A stretch of DNA of 45,717 nucleotides from PALSA-505 sp035308365 (GCA_035308365.1 DATGGU010000192.1:1-45717); one strand, 5' to 3'. Positions 27,998 through 39,008 are shown, counted from the stretch's first letter. Notes: generated from the sequence alone by a model not told the origin. Program-made: numbers and translations.

Positions 27998-28017
27998 GAG
28001 CCGATACGTGACGGCTC
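27998..28017. promoter_or_regulatory. Inverted repeat in the caspase/HerA divergent intergenic region
   Basis: GAGCCG (27998-28003) and CGGCTC (28012-28017) form a perfect 6-bp inverted repeat with an 8-base centre, within the 279 bp between the divergent caspase and HerA genes. Nothing else stands out in that region. It could be an operator controlling both sides; this is a weak inference. Confidence 0.3.
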
Positions 28018-28164
28018 GCGGGGACGGGGACACGCCGAGCGCCCGGAGCGGCGGGGTTACCGGCCAGTCTCGGCAGATACTGCGAACTACCGTCGCGATG
28101 GGGCCGTGGGGTGCTAGGCCAGTTGCTGTCGGAGGCGGTGCTTAGGGTAATGCGGAGGGGTGCG

Positions 28165-29949
<1,785 letters not shown>

Positions 29950-29960
29950 CCAGGAGATTC

Positions 29961-31130
29961 ATGAAGTTCCTGCACACCGCAGACTGGCACGTCGGGAAGA
30001 CCCTCAAGGGCCGGGACCGGCTGGACGAGCAGCGCGCCGTGCTGGCCGAGATCGTCTCGATCGCCGAGCAGCAGCAGGTCGATGCCGTGCTGATCGCCGG
30101 GGATGTGTACGAGTCGGCGGCTCCTTCGGCGGCCGCGCAGCACCTGGTGGTCCAGACGCTGCTGCGGCTGCGGCAAACCGGCGCGGAGGTCATCGCGATC
30201 GCCGGCAACCACGACCACGGCCCGACGTTCGAGGCCTACCGGCCGCTGATGGGGGTCGCGGGCATCACCGTGACCGGCGGGGTGCGCGCGCCGGGCAAGG
30301 GTGGCGTGGTGAGCTTCCGGTCCCGTTCTGCCGGGGAGGATGTGCGGGTCGCCGTCCTGCCGTTCGTGACCCAGCGGTACGCGGTGCGCGCGGCCGAGCT
30401 CGTGACGCAGACACCCGCGGAGAACGTGCGCGCCTACGACGAGATGATCCGCCAGATCGTGGCGGCCCTGACCGGCGGCTTCGGCGAGGGGACGGTCAAC
30501 CTGGTGATGTCGCATCTGACCTGTATCGGCGGTGCGTTCGGTGGCGGCGAGCGGACCGCTCAGTCGATCTTCGAGTACAGCGTGCCGGCCACCCTGTTCC
30601 CGGTCTCGGCGCACTATGTCGCCCTTGGCCACCTGCACCGGCGGCAGTCGCTCCCCTCGCACTGCCCCGTGCACTACAGCGGCTCCCCCATCGCGGTGGA
30701 CTTCGGTGAGCAGGACAACACCAGCGTGGTCTGCCTGGTCGAGGCGGCCCCCCAGATCCCGGCGCGGGTCACCGACATCCCGCTCACCGCCGGGCGGCGG
30801 CTGCGCACGGTGCGCGGGACGCTGCCCGAGCTGGCCGATGCGGCATCCTCCTATGGCGAGGACTACCTGCGCGTGTGGGTGCGCGAGCCGGCCAGGGCCG
30901 GGATGCGCGACGACGTGACCGCGATCCTGCCGAACGCGCTGGAGGTCCGTATCGACCCCGAGTTCGCGGCAGTATCCCGCCCGGACCGCCCTGACGTAAC
31001 CGCGGGGATGCGGACCCCGCAGCAGTTGTTCGCCGACTACTGCGCGGGCGAGAACGTGCACGACGAGCGGGTCGCGAAGCTGTTCGCCCAGCTACATGAG
31101 CAGGTCACCACCGCAGGACCGGCGGACTGA
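29961..31130 (+). CDS. sbcD: Mre11/SbcD-type DNA double-strand-break nuclease
   Basis: 389 residues from ATG at 29961, with CAGGAG upstream, 11 bp after herA. It has the full set of metallophosphoesterase motifs: ADWHVGKT (Asp8, His10), GDVYE (48-51), GNHD (82-85), SHLT (His185) and GHLH (223-226). The middle ~235-330 is the capping region and the C terminus (PDVTAGMRTPQQLFADYC and HDERVAKLFAQLHEQ) would contact the Rad50 coiled coil. In SbcCD/MR complexes this subunit has Mn-dependent exo- and endonuclease activity at blocked ends. It is followed 18 bp later by its ATPase subunit. Confidence 0.93.
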   Translation: MKFLHTADWHVGKTLKGRDRLDEQRAVLAEIVSIAEQQQVDAVLIAGDVYESAAPSAAAQHLVVQTLLRLRQTGAEVIAIAGNHDHGPTFEAYRPLMGVAGITVTGGVRAPGKGGVVSFRSRSAGEDVRVAVLPFVTQRYAVRAAELVTQTPAENVRAYDEMIRQIVAALTGGFGEGTVNLVMSHLTCIGGAFGGGERTAQSIFEYSVPATLFPVSAHYVALGHLHRRQSLPSHCPVHYSGSPIAVDFGEQDNTSVVCLVEAAPQIPARVTDIPLTAGRRLRTVRGTLPELADAASSYGEDYLRVWVREPARAGMRDDVTAILPNALEVRIDPEFAAVSRPDRPDVTAGMRTPQQLFADYCAGENVHDERVAKLFAQLHEQVTTAGPAD

Positions 31131-31148
31131 GAGGGAGGGGACAGCGCG

Positions 31149-34100
31149 ATGCGTCCGGTCATCCTGGACATGAACGGGTTCGCCTCGTTCCGGGCCGAAA
31201 CCCGGGTCGACTTCACCGACGCCGGCTTCTTCGTCCTGATCGGCCCGACCGGGTCCGGGAAGTCGACGGTGATCGACGCGATGACGTTCGCGTTGTACGG
31301 CTCGGTCCCCCGCTGGGACCGCAAGGGAATGGTTTCGCTGGCCCTGGCGCCGACGACCGCACGCGGGACGGTCAAGCTCGTCTTCGAGGCCGCCGGCCAG
31401 CGCTACGTCGCCGTTCGGGAACTGCGCCGGATCGGCGGCAAGGTCGGTCAGCGGGCGGCCGCCCTGGAACGCATCCTTCAGCCCGGCGGCCTGGCCGGGC
31501 CCGGTGAGCCGACCGAGGTGCTGGCCAAGGACCCGGCCGGGGTGACCGAGGCGGTGACCCGGCTGCTCGGCCTGTCCTACGACGAGTTCTGCCAGTGCGT
31601 CGTCCTCCCCCAGGGCAGATTCGCCGCCTTCCTGCACGCCCAGGCGGGTGACCGCCGGGACATCCTGCTGCGCCTGCTCGGCGCCGAGCACTTCCGGAAG
31701 ATGATGGAGCTGGCCCACCAGCGAGCCAGGGAAGCCGCCCAGCGCGCCAGCACCCTGGACGACACCCTGGCCACCTTGGATGACGCCACCCCGGAGGCGG
31801 TATCCGCCGCCCAGGCCGCCGAGGCGGCCCTGGTCGCTCTCGGCGCCAGGGTGGCGCAGGCACTTCCCGGCATCGAGGCGGCGAACCAGGAGCTGACCGC
31901 TGCCGGTGAGAACCTGGCCCGGCTGGAACAAGAGCGGGCCGCGCTGACCGCGGTGCGGGTCCCGGCCGAAGCGGCTGCCCTCGACGCGGACCTGGCTGCC
32001 GCCCTGGCCAGCCTGGAGCAGGCCCGCGCCATCGAAAGCGCGGCCACCGATGCCGATACCGCCGCCAGGCAAGCCCTGGCGGCCTGCCCACAACGTGCCC
32101 CGCTCGAACTCCTCCAGCAACGCCGCGGCGAGCAGCGCCAGCGCGCCGCGCGACTGCCATCCGCACGTGAGCAGGCCGCGCAGGCAGCCGAACTATCGGC
32201 CCGGGCATCCTTGGCGGTGGCCGCCGCCTCGGCGGCACTGGAGGAACTGCGCGCGCAGCGGGATTCGGCCGCCCGGGACGTCGAGCTGTCCGGCCAGGCG
32301 GCCCGGACGTTGCAGGCTGAGCATGCGGCACTGGCAGCGGTCACCGTTCCCGACGGGGTGGGCGAACTCGACGAGCGGATACGCACGGCGGGCGACGCGC
32401 TGCTGGCCCTCCGCCAGGCCCTGGACTCGGCGGAGGCGGCCGAGCGCGATGCCAGGGCGGCGGTCGAGGCGGCGGCCGCGATGGGGGCGCTGGAGCAGGC
32501 CGGGCGGGATCTCACCGAGCTGCGGTCGCTGGACGCCGACCTGCGCGCCAGCCTCGCCAAACTGGAGTCGGCGCAGGCCGGATCCCGGGCTGCGGACTCG
32601 GAGCTGGCCCTCGCTTCGGCGGCGCGCAGTGACCGGCAGCGGGAGCTGGACGAGGCCCGGCGTGCCCACGTCGCGGCCGACCTTCGACCGCACCTGGTCG
32701 CGGGCGAACCCTGTCCGGTATGCGACCAGCCGGTCACGGCGCTTCCCGCTCCGCTGGCCGCGGCCGGCCTGGACGAGGCCGAAGCCGGCCTGGAGAAGGC
32801 GATCGCCGCGGTGGACAGCGCTCAGCTGGCCGCCAGGGACGCCGCCGCGGCCCTGACCAAGGCGGACTCCGAAGTAGCGTTGCTCGGCCGTGAGCGAGCC
32901 CGGCGGATCAGTTCGGTGGCTCAAGCCCTGGCCGGGCCGCTGTCAGGGGCAAATCTTACGAAGGTGGCGGACCTCGCCGGTCAACAGCACGCGGACGGCC
33001 CTGCTGCCTGGATGGCCCACGACGAGCGCGTTGAGGCTGCGCTGGCGCAGGTGAGCGGTGCGCTGGAGGCGCGTGCGGGGCTGGAGCGGGAGCTGCGGGC
33101 GGCGGTTGTGGCGGTGGGGATGGCGCGCGACCGGGTTCGGCTGGCCGAGCAGGCGCTGGCGGCGGCCGAGAACGAAACGGCGGCGGCCTGGGCCGGGCTG
33201 CGGGCGGCTCGCGATCCGCTCGTCGCGCTGGGCGCGCCGTCGCCCGGCGATGCGGACGGCCAGCAGTTGGCCACGGCCTGGGCCGGGCTGGTGGGCTGGG
33301 CGAGTGCGCAGGCGGATACCCGGGCGGCGGAGCTGGCTGACGCCCGGCGGCAGGCCCAGCAGGCCGGTGAGCGGCTGGCCCGCGTTCAGGCGGGCTTCGA
33401 TGCGGCGCACGAACGCCTTGCCCAGCTTCGCGGCGAGGCAACCATGGCGGCCAAGGCTGAGCAGGAGGCTCAGACGCGGCTGGACGAGCTGACCATGCGG
33501 CTGGCCGAGCTGGAGCGCCTGCTTGACGGAGCCCCGGATGAGGCGGAAGTCTCAGACCAGCTCGCCCGGCGGGACGCGCTGGAGAAGACAGCGGCGCAGG
33601 CCGAGGCGGCGTTGCTGACCGCGCGGTCCGGTCGTGCCCGGGCCGAGCAGGCGCTGGCCGGACTGCAGCGAGCCGAGGCGGCCGCGCGCACGAAGCTGTC
33701 CGCCGCCCGGGATCCGCTGGTCGCGCTGGGTGCGCCAGCTCTGGAAGGGGACAGCCTGCTGGGCGCGTGGACGGCGCTGGCGGACTGGGCCCGCGCCGGG
33801 GCGATCGCCAGGGACGGGCACATCCCGGCCGCGCGGGACCGTGTGGCGGCGGCCAGGGCACGGGCGGAGCGGCTGACGGCCGAGCTGGGGGCCGAACTGG
33901 CCGCCGGCGGGGTGGAGCTGGCCGCGGCGTCGGTGCTGCCCGGTGCCGCGCCGGCCGTGGCCGCCGCGGCCGAACGGGCCAGGGCCACCACCGCACGCCT
34001 GGTGGAACGGCGCGCCCAGGCCGCCCAGCTGGCGGCCAGGCGGGATGCGGCGCGAGAGGAACAGCAGGTGGCCAGGCTGCTCGGTGACTTGCTGCGAACC

Positions 34101-34571
34101 AACAGGTTCCCCGGGTGGCTGGTGACCGCCGCGGTGGACACGCTGGTGGAGTATGCGTCGAAGAACCTGGCCGAACTGTCCGGCGGGCAGTACGACCTGA
34201 CCCATGAGGACGGGGAGTTCTACGTTATCGACCATGCGGACGCAGACTCGCGGCGTTCGGTGCGCACGCTGTCCGGCGGCGAGACGTTCCAGGCGTCGCT
34301 CGCGCTGGCGCTGGCGCTGTCCAGCCAGATGTCGGCGCTCGCCGCCTCCGGCGCCACCCGGCTGGACTCGATCTTCCTTGACGAAGGGTTCGGCACGCTG
34401 GATCCGGACAGCCTGGACGTGGTCGCCGGCACGCTGGAGACCTTGGCCCAGGGAGAGCGGATGGTCGGCGTGATCACGCACGTGGCCGAGCTGGCCGACC
34501 GGGTACCGGTGCGGTTCCGGGTGTCCAGGGATACCCGCACCTCCACCGTGGTCCGCGAGGGGCTGATGTGA
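31149..34571 (+). CDS. sbcC: Rad50/SbcC-type SMC ATPase
   Basis: 1140 residues from ATG at 31149, with GAGGGAGGGG upstream. N-terminal Walker A GPTGSGKST is at 32-40 and the Q-loop is in VVLPQGRFAAFLHA. Two very Ala-rich coiled-coil arms (~190-500 and ~545-990) flank a CPVC zinc hook (about 521-524, EPCPVCDQP). The C-terminal head has the signature LSGGETFQASLALALALS (near 1040) and Walker B/D-loop SIFLDEGFGTLD (near 1074). It forms the ATP-driven clamp of the Mre11-Rad50 complex. The gene overlaps the next one (TGATG), showing that the NurA-like protein is part of the same unit. Confidence 0.93.
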   Translation: MRPVILDMNGFASFRAETRVDFTDAGFFVLIGPTGSGKSTVIDAMTFALYGSVPRWDRKGMVSLALAPTTARGTVKLVFEAAGQRYVAVRELRRIGGKVGQRAAALERILQPGGLAGPGEPTEVLAKDPAGVTEAVTRLLGLSYDEFCQCVVLPQGRFAAFLHAQAGDRRDILLRLLGAEHFRKMMELAHQRAREAAQRASTLDDTLATLDDATPEAVSAAQAAEAALVALGARVAQALPGIEAANQELTAAGENLARLEQERAALTAVRVPAEAAALDADLAAALASLEQARAIESAATDADTAARQALAACPQRAPLELLQQRRGEQRQRAARLPSAREQAAQAAELSARASLAVAAASAALEELRAQRDSAARDVELSGQAARTLQAEHAALAAVTVPDGVGELDERIRTAGDALLALRQALDSAEAAERDARAAVEAAAAMGALEQAGRDLTELRSLDADLRASLAKLESAQAGSRAADSELALASAARSDRQRELDEARRAHVAADLRPHLVAGEPCPVCDQPVTALPAPLAAAGLDEAEAGLEKAIAAVDSAQLAARDAAAALTKADSEVALLGRERARRISSVAQALAGPLSGANLTKVADLAGQQHADGPAAWMAHDERVEAALAQVSGALEARAGLERELRAAVVAVGMARDRVRLAEQALAAAENETAAAWAGLRAARDPLVALGAPSPGDADGQQLATAWAGLVGWASAQADTRAAELADARRQAQQAGERLARVQAGFDAAHERLAQLRGEATMAAKAEQEAQTRLDELTMRLAELERLLDGAPDEAEVSDQLARRDALEKTAAQAEAALLTARSGRARAEQALAGLQRAEAAARTKLSAARDPLVALGAPALEGDSLLGAWTALADWARAGAIARDGHIPAARDRVAAARARAERLTAELGAELAAGGVELAAASVLPGAAPAVAAAAERARATTARLVERRAQAAQLAARRDAAREEQQVARLLGDLLRTNRFPGWLVTAAVDTLVEYASKNLAELSGGQYDLTHEDGEFYVIDHADADSRRSVRTLSGGETFQASLALALALSSQMSALAASGATRLDSIFLDEGFGTLDPDSLDVVAGTLETLAQGERMVGVITHVAELADRVPVRFRVSRDTRTSTVVREGLM

Positions 34572-35557
34572 TGCGGTTCAGCGTCGACGGCTGGGACCCG
34601 GCCTACGGCTCCAGCCTGGAGGTGGAGGAAGACGACCTCGGGGAGTCATCGGCCCGGGTCGAGGTGAACGTGGAGCTGCCCGCCGGGCAATGGCGGGCTA
34701 TCGGCCCCGACCCGGCCCTCCCCCGGCCCCCGGCGCTGCTCTTCGTCGACGGAGTGCGCCGCATCGAAGCCCGGATCTGGATCGAGAACGACGCGGCCAG
34801 CGCCGCGCGGGAGGCGAGCGCGGCCCTGTGCGCCTCCTATGCCGCCGGGGTGGTGTGCTGCTGCGGCGGCCAGGCGCATCTCGTCCGGGCCGAGACCCGG
34901 CGCGGCCTGTTCACTGTCGCCCCGCATGCCGCCGACATCGTGACCTGGGCCGGGCCGTACACGGCCTGCCATGTAGCCGCCCCGGCCCCCGGCAGGCCGC
35001 TGTCGGTGACGCTGTCCCAGGCCCTGCAGGGGCGGCTGGCCGAGGTGGAGGCGGCCGCGGCGGCCGAGGCCCGGGAGGCGGGGGGCGAGCACGGCGTGCC
35101 GCCGGATGCCGACCTCCTGGTCATCGACGGGCCGCTGCGCGGGTGCCAGCACCTGCCCCGCACCCTTGGGTATATCAAGTCCCACCGCAGCGTCTACCTG
35201 CCCCCGGAGCAGAACGCGCTGGTGGGCACGCTCAGACCGGGTGAGCGGACCCCTGTTTTCCTGGTGGGGACCAACTGGGACCGGCATACCTGGTACCTGC
35301 GGCTGCCCGGCGCCGCCGGCGCGCCCTGGGCCGGCATCGTCCGGGTGGAGTGCTCGGCCGGCCTGCCGGTTCCCCAGGTGATCGAGCTGGCCGGGCTCAG
35401 TCAGGTATGCCTGGGCCGGTTCGCGTCCACCCAGTACAAGGACGGCCGCGCCCCGCAGAACCTGTACCCGATCTCGGGCCTGGAACGGGAACTGCGGCGG
35501 CGCCTCGGCGACGCCAAGCTGCTCTACCGAGCCCTGCGCCTGTCGGCCGCGAGCTGA
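34571..35557 (+). CDS. nurA: NurA-like nuclease
   Basis: 328 residues from ATG at 34571, overlapping the sbcC stop by one base (GTG at 34568 is also possible). I assign it to the NurA RNase H-like fold from the two VDG/IDG strands that carry the metal-binding Asp (ALLFVDGVRRIEARIW, Asp60; DLLVIDGPLRG, Asp186), the basic GYIKSHR (200-206), the late NLYPISGLERELRRRLGD (297-314) and its place after herA, sbcD and sbcC. In archaea NurA is the 5'-to-3' nuclease driven by HerA. Overall similarity to archaeal NurA looks low, so the family call is good but not certain. No other domain is seen. Confidence 0.75.
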   Translation: MRFSVDGWDPAYGSSLEVEEDDLGESSARVEVNVELPAGQWRAIGPDPALPRPPALLFVDGVRRIEARIWIENDAASAAREASAALCASYAAGVVCCCGGQAHLVRAETRRGLFTVAPHAADIVTWAGPYTACHVAAPAPGRPLSVTLSQALQGRLAEVEAAAAAEAREAGGEHGVPPDADLLVIDGPLRGCQHLPRTLGYIKSHRSVYLPPEQNALVGTLRPGERTPVFLVGTNWDRHTWYLRLPGAAGAPWAGIVRVECSAGLPVPQVIELAGLSQVCLGRFASTQYKDGRAPQNLYPISGLERELRRRLGDAKLLYRALRLSAAS

Positions 35558-35564
35558 CCGGCCG

Positions 35565-36548
35565 CTACTTGACCAGGGTCAGGTAGGCCAGGCTGCCGAT
35601 GCCAAGGACCAGGCAGTAGATGCCGAACGGGGTGAGCGTGCGGGTGCGCAGGTACTTGACCAGGAACCGCACTGACAGGTAGGCGCCGACCCCGGACAGC
35701 ACGCTGGCCAGGTAAATCTGACCGTGGATACCCGCGCCGAGCGGGCCGTACAGATCTGGGATCTTCAGCACCCCCGCGGCCAGGATGACCGGGGTGGCCA
35801 GCAGGAAGGCGAACCGCGCCGCATCCTCCCTGGACAGACCGCGCCACATGCCCGCACACATGGCCACGCCGTCCCGGCTGATCCCGGCGAGCAGGGCGAG
35901 GATCTGGGCGGAGCCGATGAGGATGGCCGGCTTGAACGGCAGTGTGGCCAGCCGCCGGTCAGACACCTGCACCGCCGCCTCTTCCCGCAGCCGCTCAGCC
36001 CGGGCGGACGAGGCAGAACGCCGGCCGCCGACCGCGACCAGCTCGGCGTGCTCCCGCTCCCGCTCGCTGGCGGCGTCGGCGGCCAGCGACGAGCGCCGCC
36101 GGTACCGTTCGGTGCCGACCAGGATCACACCGTTGACGATGAGGAACGCCGCGGCGTACTTGGCCTGGCCGAAGATGGTCCGGAATGCGTGCTCGAACAG
36201 CAGCCCGGCCAGGCCTACCGGAATGGTCCCCAGGACGAGCATCCAGGCGAGCTTCTGGTCGACGGTGTAGATCTCGCGGTTGCGGATCGAGCTGATCAGC
36301 CCGCCGATGATCCGGACCCAGTCCTTCCAGAAGTAGATGATCAGCGCGACCGCGGTGGCGACGTGCAGCCCGACGATGAACGCCAGATAGGGCGACTCGG
36401 GCGTGGCCACGTTCAGATCCTTGGCCCACTGCCCACCGACCAGGGCGGGGATCAGCACGTTATGGCCAAGGCTGGAGACGGGGAACAGCTCGGACACGCC
36501 CTGAAACAGTCCGACGACAGCAGCTTCCAGGTAGGTCATGTGCGACAC
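35565..36548 (-). CDS. uppP: Undecaprenyl-diphosphatase UppP (BacA)
   Basis: Membrane enzyme that dephosphorylates undecaprenyl pyrophosphate outside the membrane, recycling the lipid carrier of cell-wall synthesis and giving low-level bacitracin tolerance. It has 327 residues. The two catalytic motifs are GVSELFPVSSLGH (17-29) and AGISRDG (221-227). There are seven to eight TM segments and a charged ~50-residue cytoplasmic insert (around 155-205, EREREHAELVAVGGRR and following) that is longer than in E. coli UppP. GTG at 36548 has AAGGA seven bases upstream, and an ATG at 36539 is in frame. It is divergent from a BlaI-type repressor with BlaI boxes between them, and convergent with the NurA-like gene, 7 bp apart. 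Confidence 0.94.
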   Translation of the reverse strand: MSHMTYLEAAVVGLFQGVSELFPVSSLGHNVLIPALVGGQWAKDLNVATPESPYLAFIVGLHVATAVALIIYFWKDWVRIIGGLISSIRNREIYTVDQKLAWMLVLGTIPVGLAGLLFEHAFRTIFGQAKYAAAFLIVNGVILVGTERYRRRSSLAADAASEREREHAELVAVGGRRSASSARAERLREEAAVQVSDRRLATLPFKPAILIGSAQILALLAGISRDGVAMCAGMWRGLSREDAARFAFLLATPVILAAGVLKIPDLYGPLGAGIHGQIYLASVLSGVGAYLSVRFLVKYLRTRTLTPFGIYCLVLGIGSLAYLTLVK

Positions 36549-36624
36549 GGTGCGATCCTTCGGGTGTGGTGCTGGGCAACAAACCCCTGGGCGGGCATCG
36601 GGGGTGGCATACTCGGACTCGGCG

Positions 36625-36663
36625 ATGTTCTACAGGCACTGTAGAACATTTACAGGACGTGTA
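36625..36663. promoter_or_regulatory. Two BlaI/CopY-type operator boxes
   Basis: TACA-N5-TGTA occurs twice, at 36631-36643 and 36651-36663, 20 bp centre to centre (two helical turns). The first is part of a perfect longer palindrome with 10-bp arms (36625-36634 with 36640-36649). This is the consensus bound by BlaI/MecI/CopY winged-helix dimers. The boxes lie 31-69 bp before blaI and 77-115 bp before uppP, so the repressor should control itself and possibly uppP. Confidence 0.8.
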
Positions 36664-36693
36664 GATGCAAAACGAACCAGGAGGTACCCCGGC

Positions 36694-37113
36694 GTGAGCG
36701 ATCACCGCCGTCGGCCCATGCACGGGGACCCGGACGGCGCCCAACGGCGAGCGGCCGGCGCGCTGGAAGCCGAGGTACTGGCTGTGCTGCAGGACGCAGG
36801 GACGGCGCTCAACCCCGGCCAGGTCCGCGAATGCCTCGCCAGCCGGCAGTCGGAGCTGTCCTACAGTACCGTGGTCACGATCATGTCCCGGCTGCACGCC
36901 AAGGGCCTGCTGGCCCGCGAACGGGCCGGGCGCGCGTTCGTCTACACCGCGCTGGACCCGGCCAGCCTGGCGGCCGGGCAGATGAGCCGGGCCCTGGACG
37001 CGGGCGCCGACCACCGCGCCGTGCTGACCAGATTCGCTTCCACTCTGTCCGGCCGCGACGCCCGGCTGCTGCGCCAGCTCCTGGACGACGATACGCCCCC
37101 GGCCGCGAGGTAG
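36694..37113 (+). CDS. blaI: BlaI/MecI/CopY family transcriptional repressor
   Basis: 139 residues from GTG at 36694, with a perfect AGGAGG nine bases upstream; the longer frame to 36538 runs through the operators and is rejected. It has the typical winged helix: AGALEAEVLAVLQDAG, LNPGQVRECLASRQ, SELSYSTVVTIMSRLHAKGLLARERAGRAFVY, and then a short helical dimerisation tail (SRALDAGADHRAVLTRFASTL). The STVVTIMSRLxxKGLL recognition segment is the family hallmark. It is followed by an M56 membrane protease, its usual partner, which cleaves the repressor on a signal. Confidence 0.92.
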   Translation: MSDHRRRPMHGDPDGAQRRAAGALEAEVLAVLQDAGTALNPGQVRECLASRQSELSYSTVVTIMSRLHAKGLLARERAGRAFVYTALDPASLAAGQMSRALDAGADHRAVLTRFASTLSGRDARLLRQLLDDDTPPAAR

Positions 37114-37256
37114 CGTGCGCCTGTCCCGGTTGGCCCCGGCCGCGGCGCGGCCAGGGCCGGATGTGCCGTGGGTTCGCACTGCACCGTTCAAAATACTCCC
37201 GTACGATGCGGGAAGGAGCGGCGCGGAGCGCAACCAGGACGGTGGGGGGAGGTAGC

Positions 37257-38204
37257 GTGCGGCTGCTGGTCTACCTGCCGCTGCTGCTGTCGGCGCTGGC
37301 CGCGGTCACCGCCCGGCCGCTGGCGGCGAGGATGGAGCCGCGCCAGGCTACCTGGCTGCTGACCGCCGCCACGGTGGTGCTGGCCGGGTGCAGCATGGTG
37401 GCGCTGGCACTGATCGCCGCCTCCGCCGCGGCCCGTATCCCGCTGCTCGCCACGATCGGGCACTACTCACAGCCGGTGGTGCGGCGCTCCGACCCCACGC
37501 CCGTGGTGGCCGGCGCGGCCGCCGCGATCCTGCTGACCGCGGCCGGGCTGGCCGTGACGATCACCGTTCGGCGGCGGGCCCGCGCCCTGGCCGAGTCGTA
37601 CCGGCGGGCCGCCCGGATGGAGGACGACGGCGCGATCGTCGTGGTGCCGGGACCGGCCATCGAAGCCTACGCACTGCCGGGCTGGCCAGGGCGGATCGTT
37701 GTCTCGGGGCGTCTGCTCTCCGAACTCGACGACGGCGGCCGGGCGGCCCTGCTCGCCCACGAAGAGGCCCACCTGGCCTGCAGGCACCACCTGTTCGCCA
37801 CCATCGCCCACCTGGCCGCCGCGGCCAACCCGCTGTTGCTCCCGCTCGCCCACGCCGTGGACTACACCGTGGAACGCTGGGCCGACGAGCGCGCGGCCAG
37901 CGCCACCGGCGACCGCCGGCTGGTCGCCACCACCATCGCGCAGGTCGCCCTGCTGGCCACTCCCCCGCGGCGGCAGGCCGTCACCGCCACCCTGGGCATC
38001 GTCCGCCCAACCGCCCGCCGGATCTCGGTCGCCTGGGCCGGGCCGGTCCCGCGCCGTGTCGCCGCCCTGCTCGGACCGCCGCCGAGGCCGCGCAGGCCGC
38101 TGCTCGCCGCCTCGGCCGTGCTGCTCACCCTCGCCGGAGCATCCGCCCTGGAAGCCGCGCGGGACCTGCATTCCCTGCTGGAACTGGCAAGCAACATCCA
38201 CTGA
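37257..38204 (+). CDS. M56 family (BlaR1-like) membrane metalloprotease
   Basis: 315 residues from GTG at 37257, with GGGGGAGG upstream, 143 bp after the repressor. TM segments lie at ~5-20, 32-58, 82-104, 182-200 and near the C terminus. The zinc site is HEEAH (168-172) with a downstream acidic ligand in ERWADERAA (~206-214). Unlike BlaR1 there is no penicillin-binding sensor domain after the last TM segment; the protein ends at SNIH. This short form is common in actinomycetes, where the signal is mostly unknown. It should inactivate the adjacent BlaI-type repressor by proteolysis. It is convergent with thiE, whose stop lies 4 bp away. Confidence 0.88.
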   Translation: MRLLVYLPLLLSALAAVTARPLAARMEPRQATWLLTAATVVLAGCSMVALALIAASAAARIPLLATIGHYSQPVVRRSDPTPVVAGAAAAILLTAAGLAVTITVRRRARALAESYRRAARMEDDGAIVVVPGPAIEAYALPGWPGRIVVSGRLLSELDDGGRAALLAHEEAHLACRHHLFATIAHLAAAANPLLLPLAHAVDYTVERWADERAASATGDRRLVATTIAQVALLATPPRRQAVTATLGIVRPTARRISVAWAGPVPRRVAALLGPPPRPRRPLLAASAVLLTLAGASALEAARDLHSLLELASNIH

Positions 38205-38208
38205 CAGG

Positions 38209-38868
38209 TCAGCCGGCGGCCCGTAGCCGCTGGGCGAAGGCGCGGGCCGCGGCGGCAGGATCATCGGCTTCGGTGATGGCACGGACCACCACGACCCGGG
38301 TGGCGCCGGCGGCGAGCACCTCGTCGAGCCGGCCGAGGCTGATGCCGCCGATGGCGAACCAGGGTCTGGCCGGCTGCCGGTGCGCCAGCCGGGGCAGCAG
38401 GTCCCGGGGGGCCGCGGGACGGCCCGGCTTGGTGGGTGTCGTCCAGAGCGGGCCGGCGCAGAAGTAGTCCACGCCTGGCTCGCTGGCGGCGGCGCCGGCC
38501 TGGGCCGGGTCGTGGGTGCTTCGGCCGATCAGCGGATCGGGCCCGAGAATGCGCCGCGCGACCGGCACGGGCAGATCGTCCTGGCCCAGGTGGAGGACGT
38601 CGGCGCCGGCCGCGAGGGCGATGTCCGCCCGGTCGTTGACGGCCAGCAGGCGGCCGTGCCGGCGGCACGCGCCGGCGAACACCTCGAGCAGCCCCAGCTC
38701 GTCCCGCGCTTCCAGGCCCTTCTCCCGCAGTTGCACGATGTCGACCCCGGCGGCCAGCACCGCGTCGAGGAACCCGGCCAGGTCTCCCCTGGACCGCCGG
38801 CCGTCCGTGCACAGGTAGAGCCGTGCGCCGGCGAGCCGCGCCCGGCGATCCGCGCTCTGCTGGGTCAC
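38209..38868 (-). CDS. thiE: Thiamine-phosphate synthase
   Basis: TIM-barrel enzyme that couples HMP pyrophosphate with the thiazole phosphate to give thiamine phosphate. About 219 residues. Motifs: VDIVQLREKGLEARD (pyrophosphate/HMP loop), LLAVNDRADIALAAGADVLHLGQDDLP, IGRSTHDPAQA, DYFCAGPLWTTPTKPG and PWFAIGGIS. I choose GTG at 38868; a TTG at 38880 is in frame. It is divergent from the riboswitch-led thi operon and has no riboswitch of its own that I can see. Confidence 0.93.
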   Translation of the reverse strand: MTQQSADRRARLAGARLYLCTDGRRSRGDLAGFLDAVLAAGVDIVQLREKGLEARDELGLLEVFAGACRRHGRLLAVNDRADIALAAGADVLHLGQDDLPVPVARRILGPDPLIGRSTHDPAQAGAAASEPGVDYFCAGPLWTTPTKPGRPAAPRDLLPRLAHRQPARPWFAIGGISLGRLDEVLAAGATRVVVVRAITEADDPAAAARAFAQRLRAAG

Positions 38869-38915
38869 TCTGCCATCCAACCAGGGTGGGCATATGATGG
38901 GTGAGCCGGCATAAG

Positions 38916-39008
38916 CCGGCCACGGGAGCCCCTGCCGGGGCTGAGAGGGAGGCGGGCAGCCTCCGACCGTCGAACCTGATCCGGGTCATGCCGGCGAAGG
39001 GAGCAGCC
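38916..39008 (+). ncRNA. TPP riboswitch (THI element)
   Basis: The conserved core is clear: CTGAGAGGGA (38941-38950), the variable P3a hairpin GGAGGC/GCCTCC, then CGAACCTGAT (38971-38980), CCGGGTCATGCC (38981-38992) and GGCGAAGGGAGC at the 3' end (38993-39004), preceded by a GGGAGCCCC/GGGGCT stem. The AAGGGAG of the 3' strand also serves as the ribosome site for thiO (ATG at 39011), so TPP binding should block translation. Control is presumably over the whole thiO-thiS-thiG-thiD-tenA unit. Confidence 0.95.

Noticed and set aside
27886..28164. A third gene or toxin-antitoxin pair between the caspase and HerA
   Set aside because: Short open frames there have no ribosome site or recognisable motif; the space looks regulatory.
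36538..36693. Upstream extension of the BlaI-type repressor
   Set aside because: It would place both BlaI boxes and the AGGAGG site inside the gene; the extra residues are not family-like.
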